Shown here piece after piece: positions 1 through 7,198 of a DNA stretch of 7,623 nucleotides. This stretch comes from an uncultured Burkholderiales bacterium (lineage in GTDB: Bacteria; Pseudomonadota; Gammaproteobacteria; Burkholderiales; Burkholderiaceae_C): positions 1 through 7,623 of the forward strand of contig CAIYFE010000369.1 of assembly GCA_903925445.1 (NCBI GenBank), read 5' to 3'. Each line of letters starts with the position of its first letter. Position 1 is the stretch's first letter. Position numbers and translations under genes: made by a program. The notes beneath the pieces were generated by a model. That model saw nothing but the letters and a program-made list of their open reading frames with translations, had not been told where the DNA came from and ran no database searches.

Positions 1-1028
1 AATTTGACACGCGGATCCACCCACACATAACAAAGATCGCTGATGAGTTTGGTCACCAACCCAATCAGCGTGAACAAGTACAACGTACCCAGCACCACGG
101 GATAGTCGCGCCGCATGACGCTTTCATAACTCAACAGTCCCAAGCCATCGAGCGAAAACAAGGTTTCGATCAGCAACGATCCAGTGAAAAATGCGCCAAT
201 GAAAGCCGCAGGAAATCCTGTGACCAGCGGAATCATGGCGTTGCGCAACACATGCCGCCACAACACACGCCGTTCAGACAAGCCCTTGGCGCGCGCAGTC
301 AGCACGTATTGCTTGCGGATTTCCTCTAAAAAAGCGTTTTTGGTCAACATCGTCGTCACGGCAAACGCACCCAACACGCTGGAAGTAACTGGCAAGACGA
401 TGTGCCACAAGTAGTCCACGATGCGCGCGGGCCAACTCAACTCTTGCCAGTTGGCAGACGTCAACCCCCGCAAAGGAAACCACTGCAATTGCCCACCCAA
501 CACCACCAGCAAAGCCACCCCCAGCACAAAACCCGGAATGGCATAACCGACCAACACGACCAAGCTGCTCAACATGTCAAACCGCGAACCAGCACGCACC
601 GCCTTGGCAACGCCCAAGGGCACTGAAATCAAGTAGCTCAAGAAAAAAGTCCACAGCCCTAAGCTGATGGACACGGGCAGTTTTTCCTTGACCAACTGCC
701 ACACATCTTTGGGATAAAAAAAGCTCTTGCCCAAATCGAAATGGGCAAACTGCTCCAGCATTTGCATGAACCGCTCGGGCGCAGGCTTGTCAAAACCGTA
801 GAGTTGCTTGATTTCTTCAATCCGAGCGGCGTCCACACCTTGGCGCCCGCGGTAGCCCGCACCGGCAACGGCCGCGCCCTCGCCGCCAGAATCGCGCCCT
901 TGCAGTTGCGACACCATTTGCTCCACAGGCCCGCCCGGTACAAACTGAATGACCACGAAGGTGAGCAACAAAACGCCCAACAACGTTGGAATCATGAGCA
1001 ACAAGCGTTTGAGGATGTAACTCAACAT
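1..1028 (-). CDS. yejB: Peptide/microcin C-type ABC transporter permease YejB (3' end cut by window edge)
   Basis: This is an inner-membrane permease subunit of a YejABEF-type importer, which takes up oligopeptides and, in E. coli, microcin C. The visible part is 342 codons, starting at the ATG at 1028-1026 and still open at base 1; E. coli YejB is about 364 residues from memory, so roughly 20 are missing. Residues 9-29 form the first membrane segment, followed by the motif FVPGGPVEQ typical of DppB/OppB/YejB permeases. Further hydrophobic segments lie near 119-141, 155-177, 206-226, 265-287 and 311-332. The cytoplasmic EAA-type loop that contacts the ATPase is at about 244-264 (TARAKGL...LRNA). 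SANW and YLWH motifs match YejB rather than DppB. The start is set by AAAGGA, 8 nt upstream inside the end of yejA. The stop of yejA is 4 nt upstream, so the two are surely one transcript and probably translationally coupled. Confidence 0.93.
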   Translation of the reverse strand, partial: MLSYILKRLLLMIPTLLGVLLLTFVVIQFVPGGPVEQMVSQLQGRDSGGEGAAVAGAGYRGRQGVDAARIEEIKQLYGFDKPAPERFMQMLEQFAHFDLGKSFFYPKDVWQLVKEKLPVSISLGLWTFFLSYLISVPLGVAKAVRAGSRFDMLSSLVVLVGYAIPGFVLGVALLVVLGGQLQWFPLRGLTSANWQELSWPARIVDYLWHIVLPVTSSVLGAFAVTTMLTKNAFLEEIRKQYVLTARAKGLSERRVLWRHVLRNAMIPLVTGFPAAFIGAFFTGSLLIETLFSLDGLGLLSYESVMRRDYPVVLGTLYLFTLIGLVTKLISDLCYVWVDPRVK

Positions 1029-1032
1029 GACG

Positions 1033-2892
1033 TCAGTCCTTTCCTTCTTGATTGGATCGAACCAACGAGTGCAAGTTGTTGCCTGTGCCCCACCAGGTCA
1101 TCATGGCCCAACTGTCAGGCTGGTAATACAAGGGACTGACTCCCGGCTGTTGAAAGCGCCCATTGCGCCACGCCACGCGGTGAACACCGCCATACCAATG
1201 TGGCACAGTGTAAAAACCAAAACGCAAAGCGCGATCCAATGCTTTGAGCGCCGTGGTCAATTGCGGGCGGGTTTTGGCCGCCAGCACCTGATTGAGCAAC
1301 GCATCAATGGCTGGATCACGCACCCCCATGTAATTGGAAGATCCCTCAACACCTGCGGCCTTGGAGCCAAAACGCTCCAACAACTCCGTGCCGGGAGACA
1401 AGCTGCCCACCCAGCGGGTGCTGATGATTTCAAAGTCGTAAACATCCAAGCGCTTTTGCAAAATTGCAAAGTCAATCACTTTGTATTTGACTTGAAAACC
1501 CAGCTTTTCGAGGTTCTTGGCAAAAGGCGTCACCACGCGTCCCATTGAGCCTGAGTTGTCCAAAAACTCCAGCGTGAACGGCTCGCCCTTGTCGTTGCGC
1601 AAAGCGCCCTCGCGGTAAGTCCAACCCGCTTGCGCCAACAAGGCCTTGGCTCGGCGCAAATGGTCGCGCAAGGTTTCACCCGACGCTGGATCGAGCTCGG
1701 TTTTGGGTGGCAAAGGCACAGGCTGGGTAAAAATTTGAGCCGGTAGCTGGGCTTTCAGCGGTTGCAAAAGCGCCAACTCATCGGCGCCTGGCAAATCCTT
1801 GGCTTCAAAATCGCTGCCCACAAAATACCCGCGCACACGTTGGTAGGCGTTGTAGAAAAGCTGGCGATTCATCCACTCAAAATCCATCGCCAAGCCAATC
1901 GCTTCGCGCACCCGCACATCTTGAAATTTAGACAAACGGGTGTTGAACAAAAACCCTTGAAAGTCGCCCGCATTGCTGTGCTTGAGTTCACGCTTGATCA
2001 GCTGCCCACTGCTGAACTGCTTGCCCGTGTAAGCGCGCGCCCATTCGCGGGCAATGAACGATTGAATCAAGTCAAACTCGCCCGCTTTGAAGCCTTCCAG
2101 TTGTGCCGTGTTGTCTTTGTAGAGTCGAAACGTGATGCGATCAAAGTTGAACATGCCTTGGCGCACGTTGAGGTTTTTTGCCCAGTAATCGGGATTGCGG
2201 TCATAGCTGATGTCACGGCCAAAGACCACGCGCCCAACCGTGTAGGGGCCGCTGCCAATGGGCAAATCGGTCACGATTTTGTCCAACGGCTTGGGTTCGC
2301 CGTTTTCCGCGCCCCATTGGCGGCTGAACACGGGCATTGCGCCCACAATCAAAGGCAACTCTGGGTTGGCGCTCTTGAATTCAAACCGCAGCGTTCGCGC
2401 ATCCAATGCTTTGACGCCAGCGACCTCGGCATACAAAGTCCGAAATTGTGGCGCAGCCTGCTTGCTGATGAGTTGCTCAAATGAATACTTGACGTCGTCG
2501 GCCAACACGGCATCGCCATTGCTGAACTTGGCCTGGGGACGCAATTTAAAGACCACCGAGCGATGGTCGCTTGCCACGTTGACATCTTCCGCCAACAAGC
2601 CATACGCCGTGGTGGGCTCATCCATCGTGCCCACCAGCAAGCTTTCAAAAATCAAGCTACCCAATCCGGGTGCGGCATTGCCTTTGAGGGTAAATGGGTT
2701 GTATTTGTCAAAGCTCGACAAGGACGAAGGCGGCACCAAGGTCAGCTCTCCGCCTTTGGGGGCGTGCGCGTTGACATAGCCAAAACTTCGAAAGTTAGGC
2801 GGGTATTTGATATCGCCAAATTGGGCGTAGGCATGCCCCGCCCAACTGGGCTGGGACAACCAAATCACGCAGAAAAACAAAAACCTGAGCAT
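1033..2892 (-). CDS. yejA: Periplasmic solute-binding protein YejA (ABC transporter family 5)
   Basis: This is the periplasmic binding protein that captures peptides and delivers them to the YejBE permease. From the ATG at 2892-2890 it has 619 residues, close to E. coli YejA (about 604). Residues 1-18 (MLRFLFFCVIWLSQPSWA) look like a Sec signal peptide with cleavage after SWA, since homologues begin the mature chain near the GHAYAQFGD-like segment. There is no lipobox cysteine at the cleavage site. The mature N-terminus carries YVNAHAPKGG and SSFDKYNPF. The family 5 core follows, with TTAYGLLAEDV and the signature FKLRPQAKFSNGDAVLADDVKYSFE (about 115-139, interrupted here only by description), typical of SBP_bac_5 proteins. 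An in-frame TTG at 2907 would add five residues before the signal peptide and has no better ribosome site, so I prefer the ATG. No strong Shine-Dalgarno precedes either start. The gene is divergent from fabI. Confidence 0.92.
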   Translation of the reverse strand: MLRFLFFCVIWLSQPSWAGHAYAQFGDIKYPPNFRSFGYVNAHAPKGGELTLVPPSSLSSFDKYNPFTLKGNAAPGLGSLIFESLLVGTMDEPTTAYGLLAEDVNVASDHRSVVFKLRPQAKFSNGDAVLADDVKYSFEQLISKQAAPQFRTLYAEVAGVKALDARTLRFEFKSANPELPLIVGAMPVFSRQWGAENGEPKPLDKIVTDLPIGSGPYTVGRVVFGRDISYDRNPDYWAKNLNVRQGMFNFDRITFRLYKDNTAQLEGFKAGEFDLIQSFIAREWARAYTGKQFSSGQLIKRELKHSNAGDFQGFLFNTRLSKFQDVRVREAIGLAMDFEWMNRQLFYNAYQRVRGYFVGSDFEAKDLPGADELALLQPLKAQLPAQIFTQPVPLPPKTELDPASGETLRDHLRRAKALLAQAGWTYREGALRNDKGEPFTLEFLDNSGSMGRVVTPFAKNLEKLGFQVKYKVIDFAILQKRLDVYDFEIISTRWVGSLSPGTELLERFGSKAAGVEGSSNYMGVRDPAIDALLNQVLAAKTRPQLTTALKALDRALRFGFYTVPHWYGGVHRVAWRNGRFQQPGVSPLYYQPDSWAMMTWWGTGNNLHSLVRSNQEGKD

Positions 2893-2916
2893 GCGACAAT
2901 TCTGCAAGATTTTTTT

Positions 2917-2920
2917 GGAG
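2917..2920 (+). promoter_or_regulatory. Shine-Dalgarno site of fabI
   Basis: GGAG lies 8 nt before the ATG at 2929. It decides the start: the open frame extends upstream to 2563, but that extension only runs antisense through yejA and has no family similarity. Confidence 0.8.
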
Positions 2921-2928
2921 ACCTTTTG

Positions 2929-3741
2929 ATGACCACAAAAACGGGATTTCTCAGCGGCAAAAAGCTTCTGATCACCGGCGTTTTATCCAACCGTTCCATT
3001 GCTTACGGCATCGCCAAAGCCTGTCACGACCAAGGCGCCGAATTGGCGTTCAGCTACGTGGGCGAACGATTCAAAGACCGTATCACCGAATTCGCATCTG
3101 ACTTTAATTCGAAATTAATTTTTGATTGTGACGTAGGCGACGACGCCCAAATCGAACAACTTTTCAAAGATTTGTCCACCCATTGGCCTACTTTTGACGG
3201 TTTTGTTCACAGCATCGGATACGCACCCCGTGAAACCATTGCGGGTGACTTTTTGGACGGTTTGAGTCGAGAAGGCTTCAAGATCGCGCACGATATCAGC
3301 GCTTACAGCTTTCCAGCCATGGCCAAGGCTGCGCTGCCTTACCTCAACGACAAAGCCGCAGTGCTGACTTTGTCTTACTTGGGCGCCATTCGCACCGTGC
3401 CCAACTACAACACCATGGGATTGGCAAAAGCTTCACTGGAAGCTTCGGTGCGTTACTTGGCCGAATCGCTGGGCAACAAAAACCGAGGCCTGCGCGCCAA
3501 CGGCATCAGCGCGGGCCCCATCAAAACGTTGGCCGCCAGTGGCATCAAAGGCTTTGGAAAAATCTTGAACGTGGTGGCCGAAGCCTCGCCCATTCGCCGC
3601 AACGTGACGATCGAAGATGTGGGCAATGTCGCAGCCTTTTTGATGAGCGATTTAGCCGCAGGCGTCACCGCCGAGATAACTTACGTCGACGGCGGTTTCA
3701 GTCAAGTGGTTGGTGGCATCGCAGAACCTGCCGCCGAATAA
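2929..3741 (+). CDS. fabI: Enoyl-[acyl-carrier-protein] reductase (NADH) FabI
   Basis: This cytoplasmic short-chain dehydrogenase reduces trans-2-enoyl-ACP with NADH, the last step of each fatty acid elongation cycle. The protein has 270 residues, slightly longer than E. coli FabI (262). The Rossmann start is LITGVLSNRSIAYGIA (about 14-29), with the FabI-specific SIAYGIA. HSIGYAP is at 94-100 and matches HSIGFAP of E. coli, including the glycine whose change gives triclosan resistance. The catalytic region SYLGAIRTVPNYNTMGLAKAS (149-169, the central part shown) gives Tyr150, Tyr160 and Lys167 in the Y-x6-K arrangement. SAGPIKTLAASGIKGF (194-209) is the flexible substrate-binding loop, and VDGGF (253-257) is the usual C-terminal element. 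GGAG sits 8 nt before the ATG. The gene is divergent from yejA across 36 bp, and the ligase gene follows 59 bp later on the same strand. The sequence is intact and susceptible-type at the positions I can compare. Confidence 0.96.
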   Translation: MTTKTGFLSGKKLLITGVLSNRSIAYGIAKACHDQGAELAFSYVGERFKDRITEFASDFNSKLIFDCDVGDDAQIEQLFKDLSTHWPTFDGFVHSIGYAPRETIAGDFLDGLSREGFKIAHDISAYSFPAMAKAALPYLNDKAAVLTLSYLGAIRTVPNYNTMGLAKASLEASVRYLAESLGNKNRGLRANGISAGPIKTLAASGIKGFGKILNVVAEASPIRRNVTIEDVGNVAAFLMSDLAAGVTAEITYVDGGFSQVVGGIAEPAAE

Positions 3742-3754
3742 CGTCTCACGTTAT
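3738..3754 (+). repeat. Perfect inverted repeat across the fabI stop codon
   Basis: ATAACGT (3738-3744), a 3-nt CTC loop and ACGTTAT (3748-3754) form a 7-bp perfect hairpin that includes the TAA stop of fabI. No T-run follows, so it is not a standard intrinsic terminator. It could modestly affect transcript stability or be chance. Confidence 0.5.
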
Positions 3755-3800
3755 CCCCATCACTGGGCGTCGATGCTGCCAACTCAATCAGGAGTTCAGC

Positions 3801-4667
3801 ATGCAAAGACGTTCGGCGATGGAATTGTTCGCCCTCACCTTCACCCTTGGCTTTTCAGGGCACACCCCCATCGCAACCGCAGCCGCCCCCGCGCTTTGGT
3901 TGGCCAATCGGTACCGAGACGGTTTAGACCTCTCACGTTACTGGGTCAGTGAAAAATACGATGGTGTTCGCGTGTTGTGGAACGGGCAAGCGCTTTTGAC
4001 GCGAGGCGGTCACACCTTGTCCTCGCCCGATTGGTTTCATGCCGATTGGCCAAGGACACCGTTTGAAGGCGAGCTTTGGGCGGGACGCGAACAATTCAGC
4101 AGCGTGACGTCGGTCATTCAACAAAGTCAACCCCGTGACGAAGACTGGCAAAAGCTTCGCATCATGGTGTTCGATGCGCCCTCGCATCCTGGCAATTTAA
4201 GCCAGCGCATTCAAGCTTATGGCGAGTTGGTGAAAAGCATCAACCAGCCTTGGGTGCAAGCAGTAGCGCAGCAAAAAATCGACAACCCTCGCGATTTGAA
4301 ACAACTCCACCTCGAGAGAACAAAACTTGGCGCAGAAGGTTTGATGCTCAGACTGGCCAACGCGACTTACCGATCGGGACGCAGCGACGACCACCTCAAA
4401 CTCAAATCTCACCAAGACAACGATGCACAAGTCATCGCGCACATCGCAGGGACGGGCAAATTTGCCAACCTGCTGGGCGCATTGCAAGTTCAAACCGCCC
4501 AAGGACAGCGCTTCAAAATTGGCTCGGGCTTGCGTGAAGAAGACCGTCGGTCTCCACCCGCCGTGGGCGAGTGGATCACATACCGCTATCGTGGCTTGAC
4601 CGAACAAGGAATTCCGCGCTTTGCAACTTACTTGCGCGTCAACCCCGACTACGCGCAACAGCCTTGA
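3801..4667 (+). CDS. ligE: Exported minimal ATP-dependent DNA ligase, Lig E type
   Basis: This is an ATP-dependent nick-sealing ligase of the small bacterial Lig E group, 288 residues before signal removal. Residues 1-29 resemble a signal peptide: two arginines, a hydrophobic stretch and IATAAA before the mature chain, so the enzyme is probably periplasmic. The adenylation domain has motif I EKYDGVR (51-57) with Lys52 as the AMP-accepting residue, motif III FEGEL (88-92), motif IIIa MVFDAP (122-127), motif IV EGLMLR (179-184) and motif V LKLK (199-202). The oligonucleotide-binding domain (about 205-283) shows GTGKFANLLGALQV and FKIGSGLREEDRRSPP, typical of this family. There is no extra DNA-binding domain. 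GGAG lies 6 nt before the ATG at 3801. The gene follows fabI by 59 bp on the same strand and could share its transcript, though no functional link is known. Lig E proteins are known from Neisseria, Haemophilus and Vibrio relatives, where roles in extracellular DNA, competence or biofilm have been proposed. Confidence 0.92.
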   Translation: MQRRSAMELFALTFTLGFSGHTPIATAAAPALWLANRYRDGLDLSRYWVSEKYDGVRVLWNGQALLTRGGHTLSSPDWFHADWPRTPFEGELWAGREQFSSVTSVIQQSQPRDEDWQKLRIMVFDAPSHPGNLSQRIQAYGELVKSINQPWVQAVAQQKIDNPRDLKQLHLERTKLGAEGLMLRLANATYRSGRSDDHLKLKSHQDNDAQVIAHIAGTGKFANLLGALQVQTAQGQRFKIGSGLREEDRRSPPAVGEWITYRYRGLTEQGIPRFATYLRVNPDYAQQP

Positions 4668-4676
4668 AGCAAAGGG

Positions 4677-6944
4677 TTATCCGTGTTTGACGCAGTCGGC
4701 AAAATATTCTTTTTTGCCGTCTGCCCCCATGACTTCAACCAAGCCGTGGATATCGGTTTCAAAGCCTGGGCATTGGAGGTTGAACTCACGCGCAAATTTG
4801 AGGTAATCCACAATTTTCTTGTTGAACACCTCGCCAGGAATCAACAATGGAATGCCGGGTGGGTAAGGCGTCACCAAGCTGGTGGTGATGCGCCCTTCCA
4901 AGTCATCCACAGGCACACGCTCTGTGCGACGCTGAGCAATGTGCGCGTACGCGTCGCTGGGTTTCATGGCAGGCGTTAAATCGCTCAAATACATTTCGGT
5001 GGTCAAGCGCGCAATGTCGTATTTGGCATAAAGCGTGTGGACGTGTTGGCACAAGTCACGCAAACCCATGCGTTCGTACATGCGGAATTTTTTGCAGAAC
5101 TCGGGCATCACGCGCCACATGGGTTGATTGCGGTCGTAGTCGTCCTTGAATTGCTGCAAAGCGGTGAGCAAAGAGTTCCAGCGACCTTTGGTGATCCCGA
5201 TCGTGAACATGATGAAAAAACTGTACAAGCCCGTTTTTTCAACAATCACGCCGTGTTCCGCCAAAAACTTGGTGACGATGCTGGCGGGAATGCCGCCTTG
5301 ATCGAACTTGCCGCGCATGTCCAAGCCCGGCGTGACGATGGTGGCTTTGATAGGGTCAAGCATGTTGAACCCGTTGGCCAAGCGACCAAAGCCATGCCAA
5401 TCTGAATCGTTTTCGGTGTCTTGAATGATCCAACTGTCGGCACGGCCAATGCCGTCCTCGACCAAGTCTTCAGGGCCCCAAACTTTGAACCACCAGTCTT
5501 CGCCATATTCTTCGTCCACTTTGCGCATGGCGCGTCGGAAATCAAGCGCCTCGGCAATGCTTTCTTCCACCAACGCAGTGCCGCCTGGAGGCTCCATCAT
5601 GGCGGCCGCCACATCGCAACTGGCGATGATGCTGTACTGGGGGCTGGTGCTGGTGTGCATCAAATACGCTTCGTTGAACAAATGCCGGTCCAACTTGGTC
5701 TCTTGCGAGTCTTGCACCAACACGTGACTGGCTTGACTGATACCGGCCAGCAACTTGTGAATCGATTGCGTGGCATACACCACCGAATGCACCGGACGTT
5801 CGCGCTTTTTGCCCATCGCGTGATAAGGGCCGTAAAACGGATGAAACGCTGCATGCGGCAACCAGGCTTCATCGAAATGCAGGTTGGCAACATAACCATC
5901 CAACATGCGTTTGATGGTTTCGGTGTTGTACAAAACGCCGTCGTAGGTGGACTGGGTCAGGGTCAAAATGCGAGGCCGCACTTTGCTCACGTCTTGACCT
6001 TTGAGCAGTGGATTGGCAGCGATCTTGGCGTGAATAGAAACTGGCTCAAACTCGCTTTGTGGAATCGGCCCGATGATGCCGTAATGGTTTCGCGTGGGCT
6101 TCAAAAACACGGGAACTGCGCCCGTCATGATGATGGCGTGCAGCACCGATTTGTGACAGTTGCGATCCACCACCACCACATCGTCGGGCGCTACCGCGTG
6201 GTGCCACACCATTTTGTTGGAGGTCGATGTGCCGTTGGTCACAAAAAAACAATGGTCGGCATTGAAGATTCGCGCTGCGTTGCGTTCGCTCTCGCCAATC
6301 GCGCCGTTGTGGTCCAGCAGTTGCCCCAGCTCTTCCACGGCGTTGCACACGTCGGCGCGCAACATGTTTTCGCCATAAAACTGGTGGTACATCTGCCCCA
6401 CGGGACTTTTCAAAAACGCCACGCCTCCCGAGTGACCCGGGCAATGCCAAGAATACGAACCGTCTTCGGCGTAATCGAGCAAGGCTTTGAAAAACGGGGG
6501 CTGCACGCCTTCTAAATAAGTTTTGGCTTCACGAATGATGTGGCGCGCCACAAACTCTGGCGTGTCTTCAAACATGTGAATGAAGCCATGCAGCTCACGC
6601 AAAATGTCGTTGGGCAAGTGGCGCGAAGTTTTGGTCTCGCCATACACATAAATTGGCACGTCGGCGTTTTTAAAACGCACTTCTTCAATGAAGTTGCGCA
6701 AGTTGAGCACCGCAGGATCCAAGTCTGGGCCTGGGGTGAACTCCTCGTCGTCGATCGACAAAATGAAAGCGCTGGCACGCGATTGCTGTTGTGCAAACTG
6801 GCTCAAGTCGCCGTAACTGGTCACCCCCATGACTTCATAGCCTTCGCCCTCAATGGCTTCGGCCAAAGCACGAATGCCCAAACCCGAGGTGTTCTCGGAA
6901 CGAAAGTCCTCGTCAATGATGACGATGGGAAAGCGAAATTTCAT
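4677..6944 (-). CDS. PLP-dependent ornithine/lysine/arginine decarboxylase, large AdiA/LdcI-type
   Basis: This is a fold-type I pyridoxal-phosphate enzyme that removes the alpha-carboxyl of a basic amino acid, giving agmatine, cadaverine or putrescine and consuming a proton. It has 755 residues, the length of E. coli AdiA (755) and longer than LdcI (715). Residues 1-140 form the N-terminal wing (receiver-like) domain. The PLP domain includes CPGHSGGVAFLKSPVG (168-183), TNGTSTSNK (236-244), DRNCHKS (260-266; His264 should stack on PLP), HFDEAW (356-361; Asp358 for the pyridine nitrogen) and SIHKLLAG (394-401; Lys397 the Schiff-base lysine). The C-terminal domain has PYPPGIPLLIPGE (693-705) and CPGFETDIHG (725-734). 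Motifs mix AdiA-like (GENMLRAD, YHAMG) and lysine decarboxylase-like (ATQSIHKLL, GFETDIHG) features, so the substrate cannot be fixed by eye. GGAG lies 6 nt before the ATG. The gene is convergent with the ligase, stops 9 nt apart, and has no antiporter or regulator next to it in the window. Confidence 0.93.
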   Translation of the reverse strand: MKFRFPIVIIDEDFRSENTSGLGIRALAEAIEGEGYEVMGVTSYGDLSQFAQQQSRASAFILSIDDEEFTPGPDLDPAVLNLRNFIEEVRFKNADVPIYVYGETKTSRHLPNDILRELHGFIHMFEDTPEFVARHIIREAKTYLEGVQPPFFKALLDYAEDGSYSWHCPGHSGGVAFLKSPVGQMYHQFYGENMLRADVCNAVEELGQLLDHNGAIGESERNAARIFNADHCFFVTNGTSTSNKMVWHHAVAPDDVVVVDRNCHKSVLHAIIMTGAVPVFLKPTRNHYGIIGPIPQSEFEPVSIHAKIAANPLLKGQDVSKVRPRILTLTQSTYDGVLYNTETIKRMLDGYVANLHFDEAWLPHAAFHPFYGPYHAMGKKRERPVHSVVYATQSIHKLLAGISQASHVLVQDSQETKLDRHLFNEAYLMHTSTSPQYSIIASCDVAAAMMEPPGGTALVEESIAEALDFRRAMRKVDEEYGEDWWFKVWGPEDLVEDGIGRADSWIIQDTENDSDWHGFGRLANGFNMLDPIKATIVTPGLDMRGKFDQGGIPASIVTKFLAEHGVIVEKTGLYSFFIMFTIGITKGRWNSLLTALQQFKDDYDRNQPMWRVMPEFCKKFRMYERMGLRDLCQHVHTLYAKYDIARLTTEMYLSDLTPAMKPSDAYAHIAQRRTERVPVDDLEGRITTSLVTPYPPGIPLLIPGEVFNKKIVDYLKFAREFNLQCPGFETDIHGLVEVMGADGKKEYFADCVKHG
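4692..4724. repeat. Long hairpin inside the 3' end of the decarboxylase gene
   Basis: Bases 4692-4704 and 4712-4724 pair over 12 of 13 positions (a single T-T mismatch at 4696/4720) around a 7-nt loop. On the minus strand it lies in the codons for ADGKKEYFADC near the C-terminus. On the plus strand it sits 25 nt beyond the ligase stop. Neither side is followed by a clean U-run, so it is not a textbook terminator, but it could act as a 3' structure for the ligase transcript. Confidence 0.55.
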
Positions 6945-7009
6945 GCGGCACTCCGAGAATCAGACAAGCGTGTTCAAAATAACAGCCGCGAAGTGTACTC
7001 GCCTACTGC

Positions 7010-7015
7010 TACAAT
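7010..7015 (+). promoter_or_regulatory. Probable -10 box of the tRNA-Ser promoter
   Basis: TACAAT is a good -10 hexamer. It is followed by a GC-rich discriminator (GGCGGGC), as is usual for stable-RNA promoters under stringent control. Transcription would start near 7022, a few bases before the mature tRNA. I cannot pick a convincing -35 at 16-18 nt spacing. Confidence 0.55.
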
Positions 7016-7025
7016 GGCGGGCTTC

Positions 7026-7116
7026 GGAGCGGTGGATGAGTGGTTTAAGTCACACGCCTGGAAAGCGTGCGTGGGTTAATAGCCCACCGCGGGTTCGAAT
7101 CCCGCCTGCTCCGCCA
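7026..7116 (+). tRNA. tRNA-Ser (anticodon GGA)
   Basis: A complete class II tRNA of 91 nt with encoded CCA (7114-7116) and discriminator G7113. The acceptor stem GGAGCGG pairs with CTGCTCC with one G-T pair. The anticodon stem CACGC/GCGTG holds the loop CTGGAAA, giving anticodon GGA at 7060-7062, which reads UCC and UCU serine codons. The long variable arm GTGGG/CCCAC identifies serine, and the T arm is GCGGG-TTCGAAT-CCCGC. An intrinsic terminator follows, so it is a single-gene unit. Confidence 0.97.
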
Positions 7117-7130
7117 GATAGATAAAGAAT

Positions 7131-7152
7131 ACGCCCCTTTTGGGGCGTTTTT
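7131..7152 (+). terminator. Rho-independent terminator of tRNA-Ser
   Basis: ACGCCCC (7131-7137), a TTTT loop and GGGGCGT (7142-7148) form a perfect 7-bp GC-rich stem, followed by a T-run to 7152. On the minus strand the same stem is followed only by a weak U-rich stretch, so it may also slow transcription from the small gene at 7198-7365. Confidence 0.9.
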
Positions 7153-7153
7153 C

Positions 7154-7198
7154 GTTTCTGTATGCCATTTCGTATGCCATTCAAGATCTGACAGAAAC
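7154..7198. repeat. Composite repeat: two 10-bp direct repeats inside an 8-bp inverted repeat
   Basis: GTATGCCATT occurs at 7160-7169 and again at 7172-7181, a 12-bp period, close to one helical turn. The pair is flanked by GTTTCTGT (7154-7161) and its exact complement ACAGAAAC (7191-7198), the last base of which is in the stop codon of the small gene. It directly follows the tRNA terminator. Such nested repeats can be protein-binding or recombination sites, but no function can be read from the sequence. Confidence 0.6.

Noticed and set aside
1762..2484. Plus-strand frame of 240 codons
   Set aside because: Antisense shadow of yejA with no ribosome site or recognisable motif.
2893..2907. TTG start for yejA at 2907
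   Set aside because: It would put five residues before the signal peptide and has no better ribosome site than the ATG at 2892.
2563..2928. Upstream extension of the fabI frame
   Set aside because: It runs antisense through yejA; GGAG before the ATG at 2929 and the FabI N-terminus fix the start there.
5421..6515. Long plus-strand frame of 364 codons opposite the decarboxylase
   Set aside because: It lies wholly antisense to a clearly identified enzyme, has a low-complexity His/Val/Gln-rich product and matches no family I know.
6853..7125. Frames reading through the tRNA gene
   Set aside because: Translation of tRNA sequence is a well-known annotation artefact.
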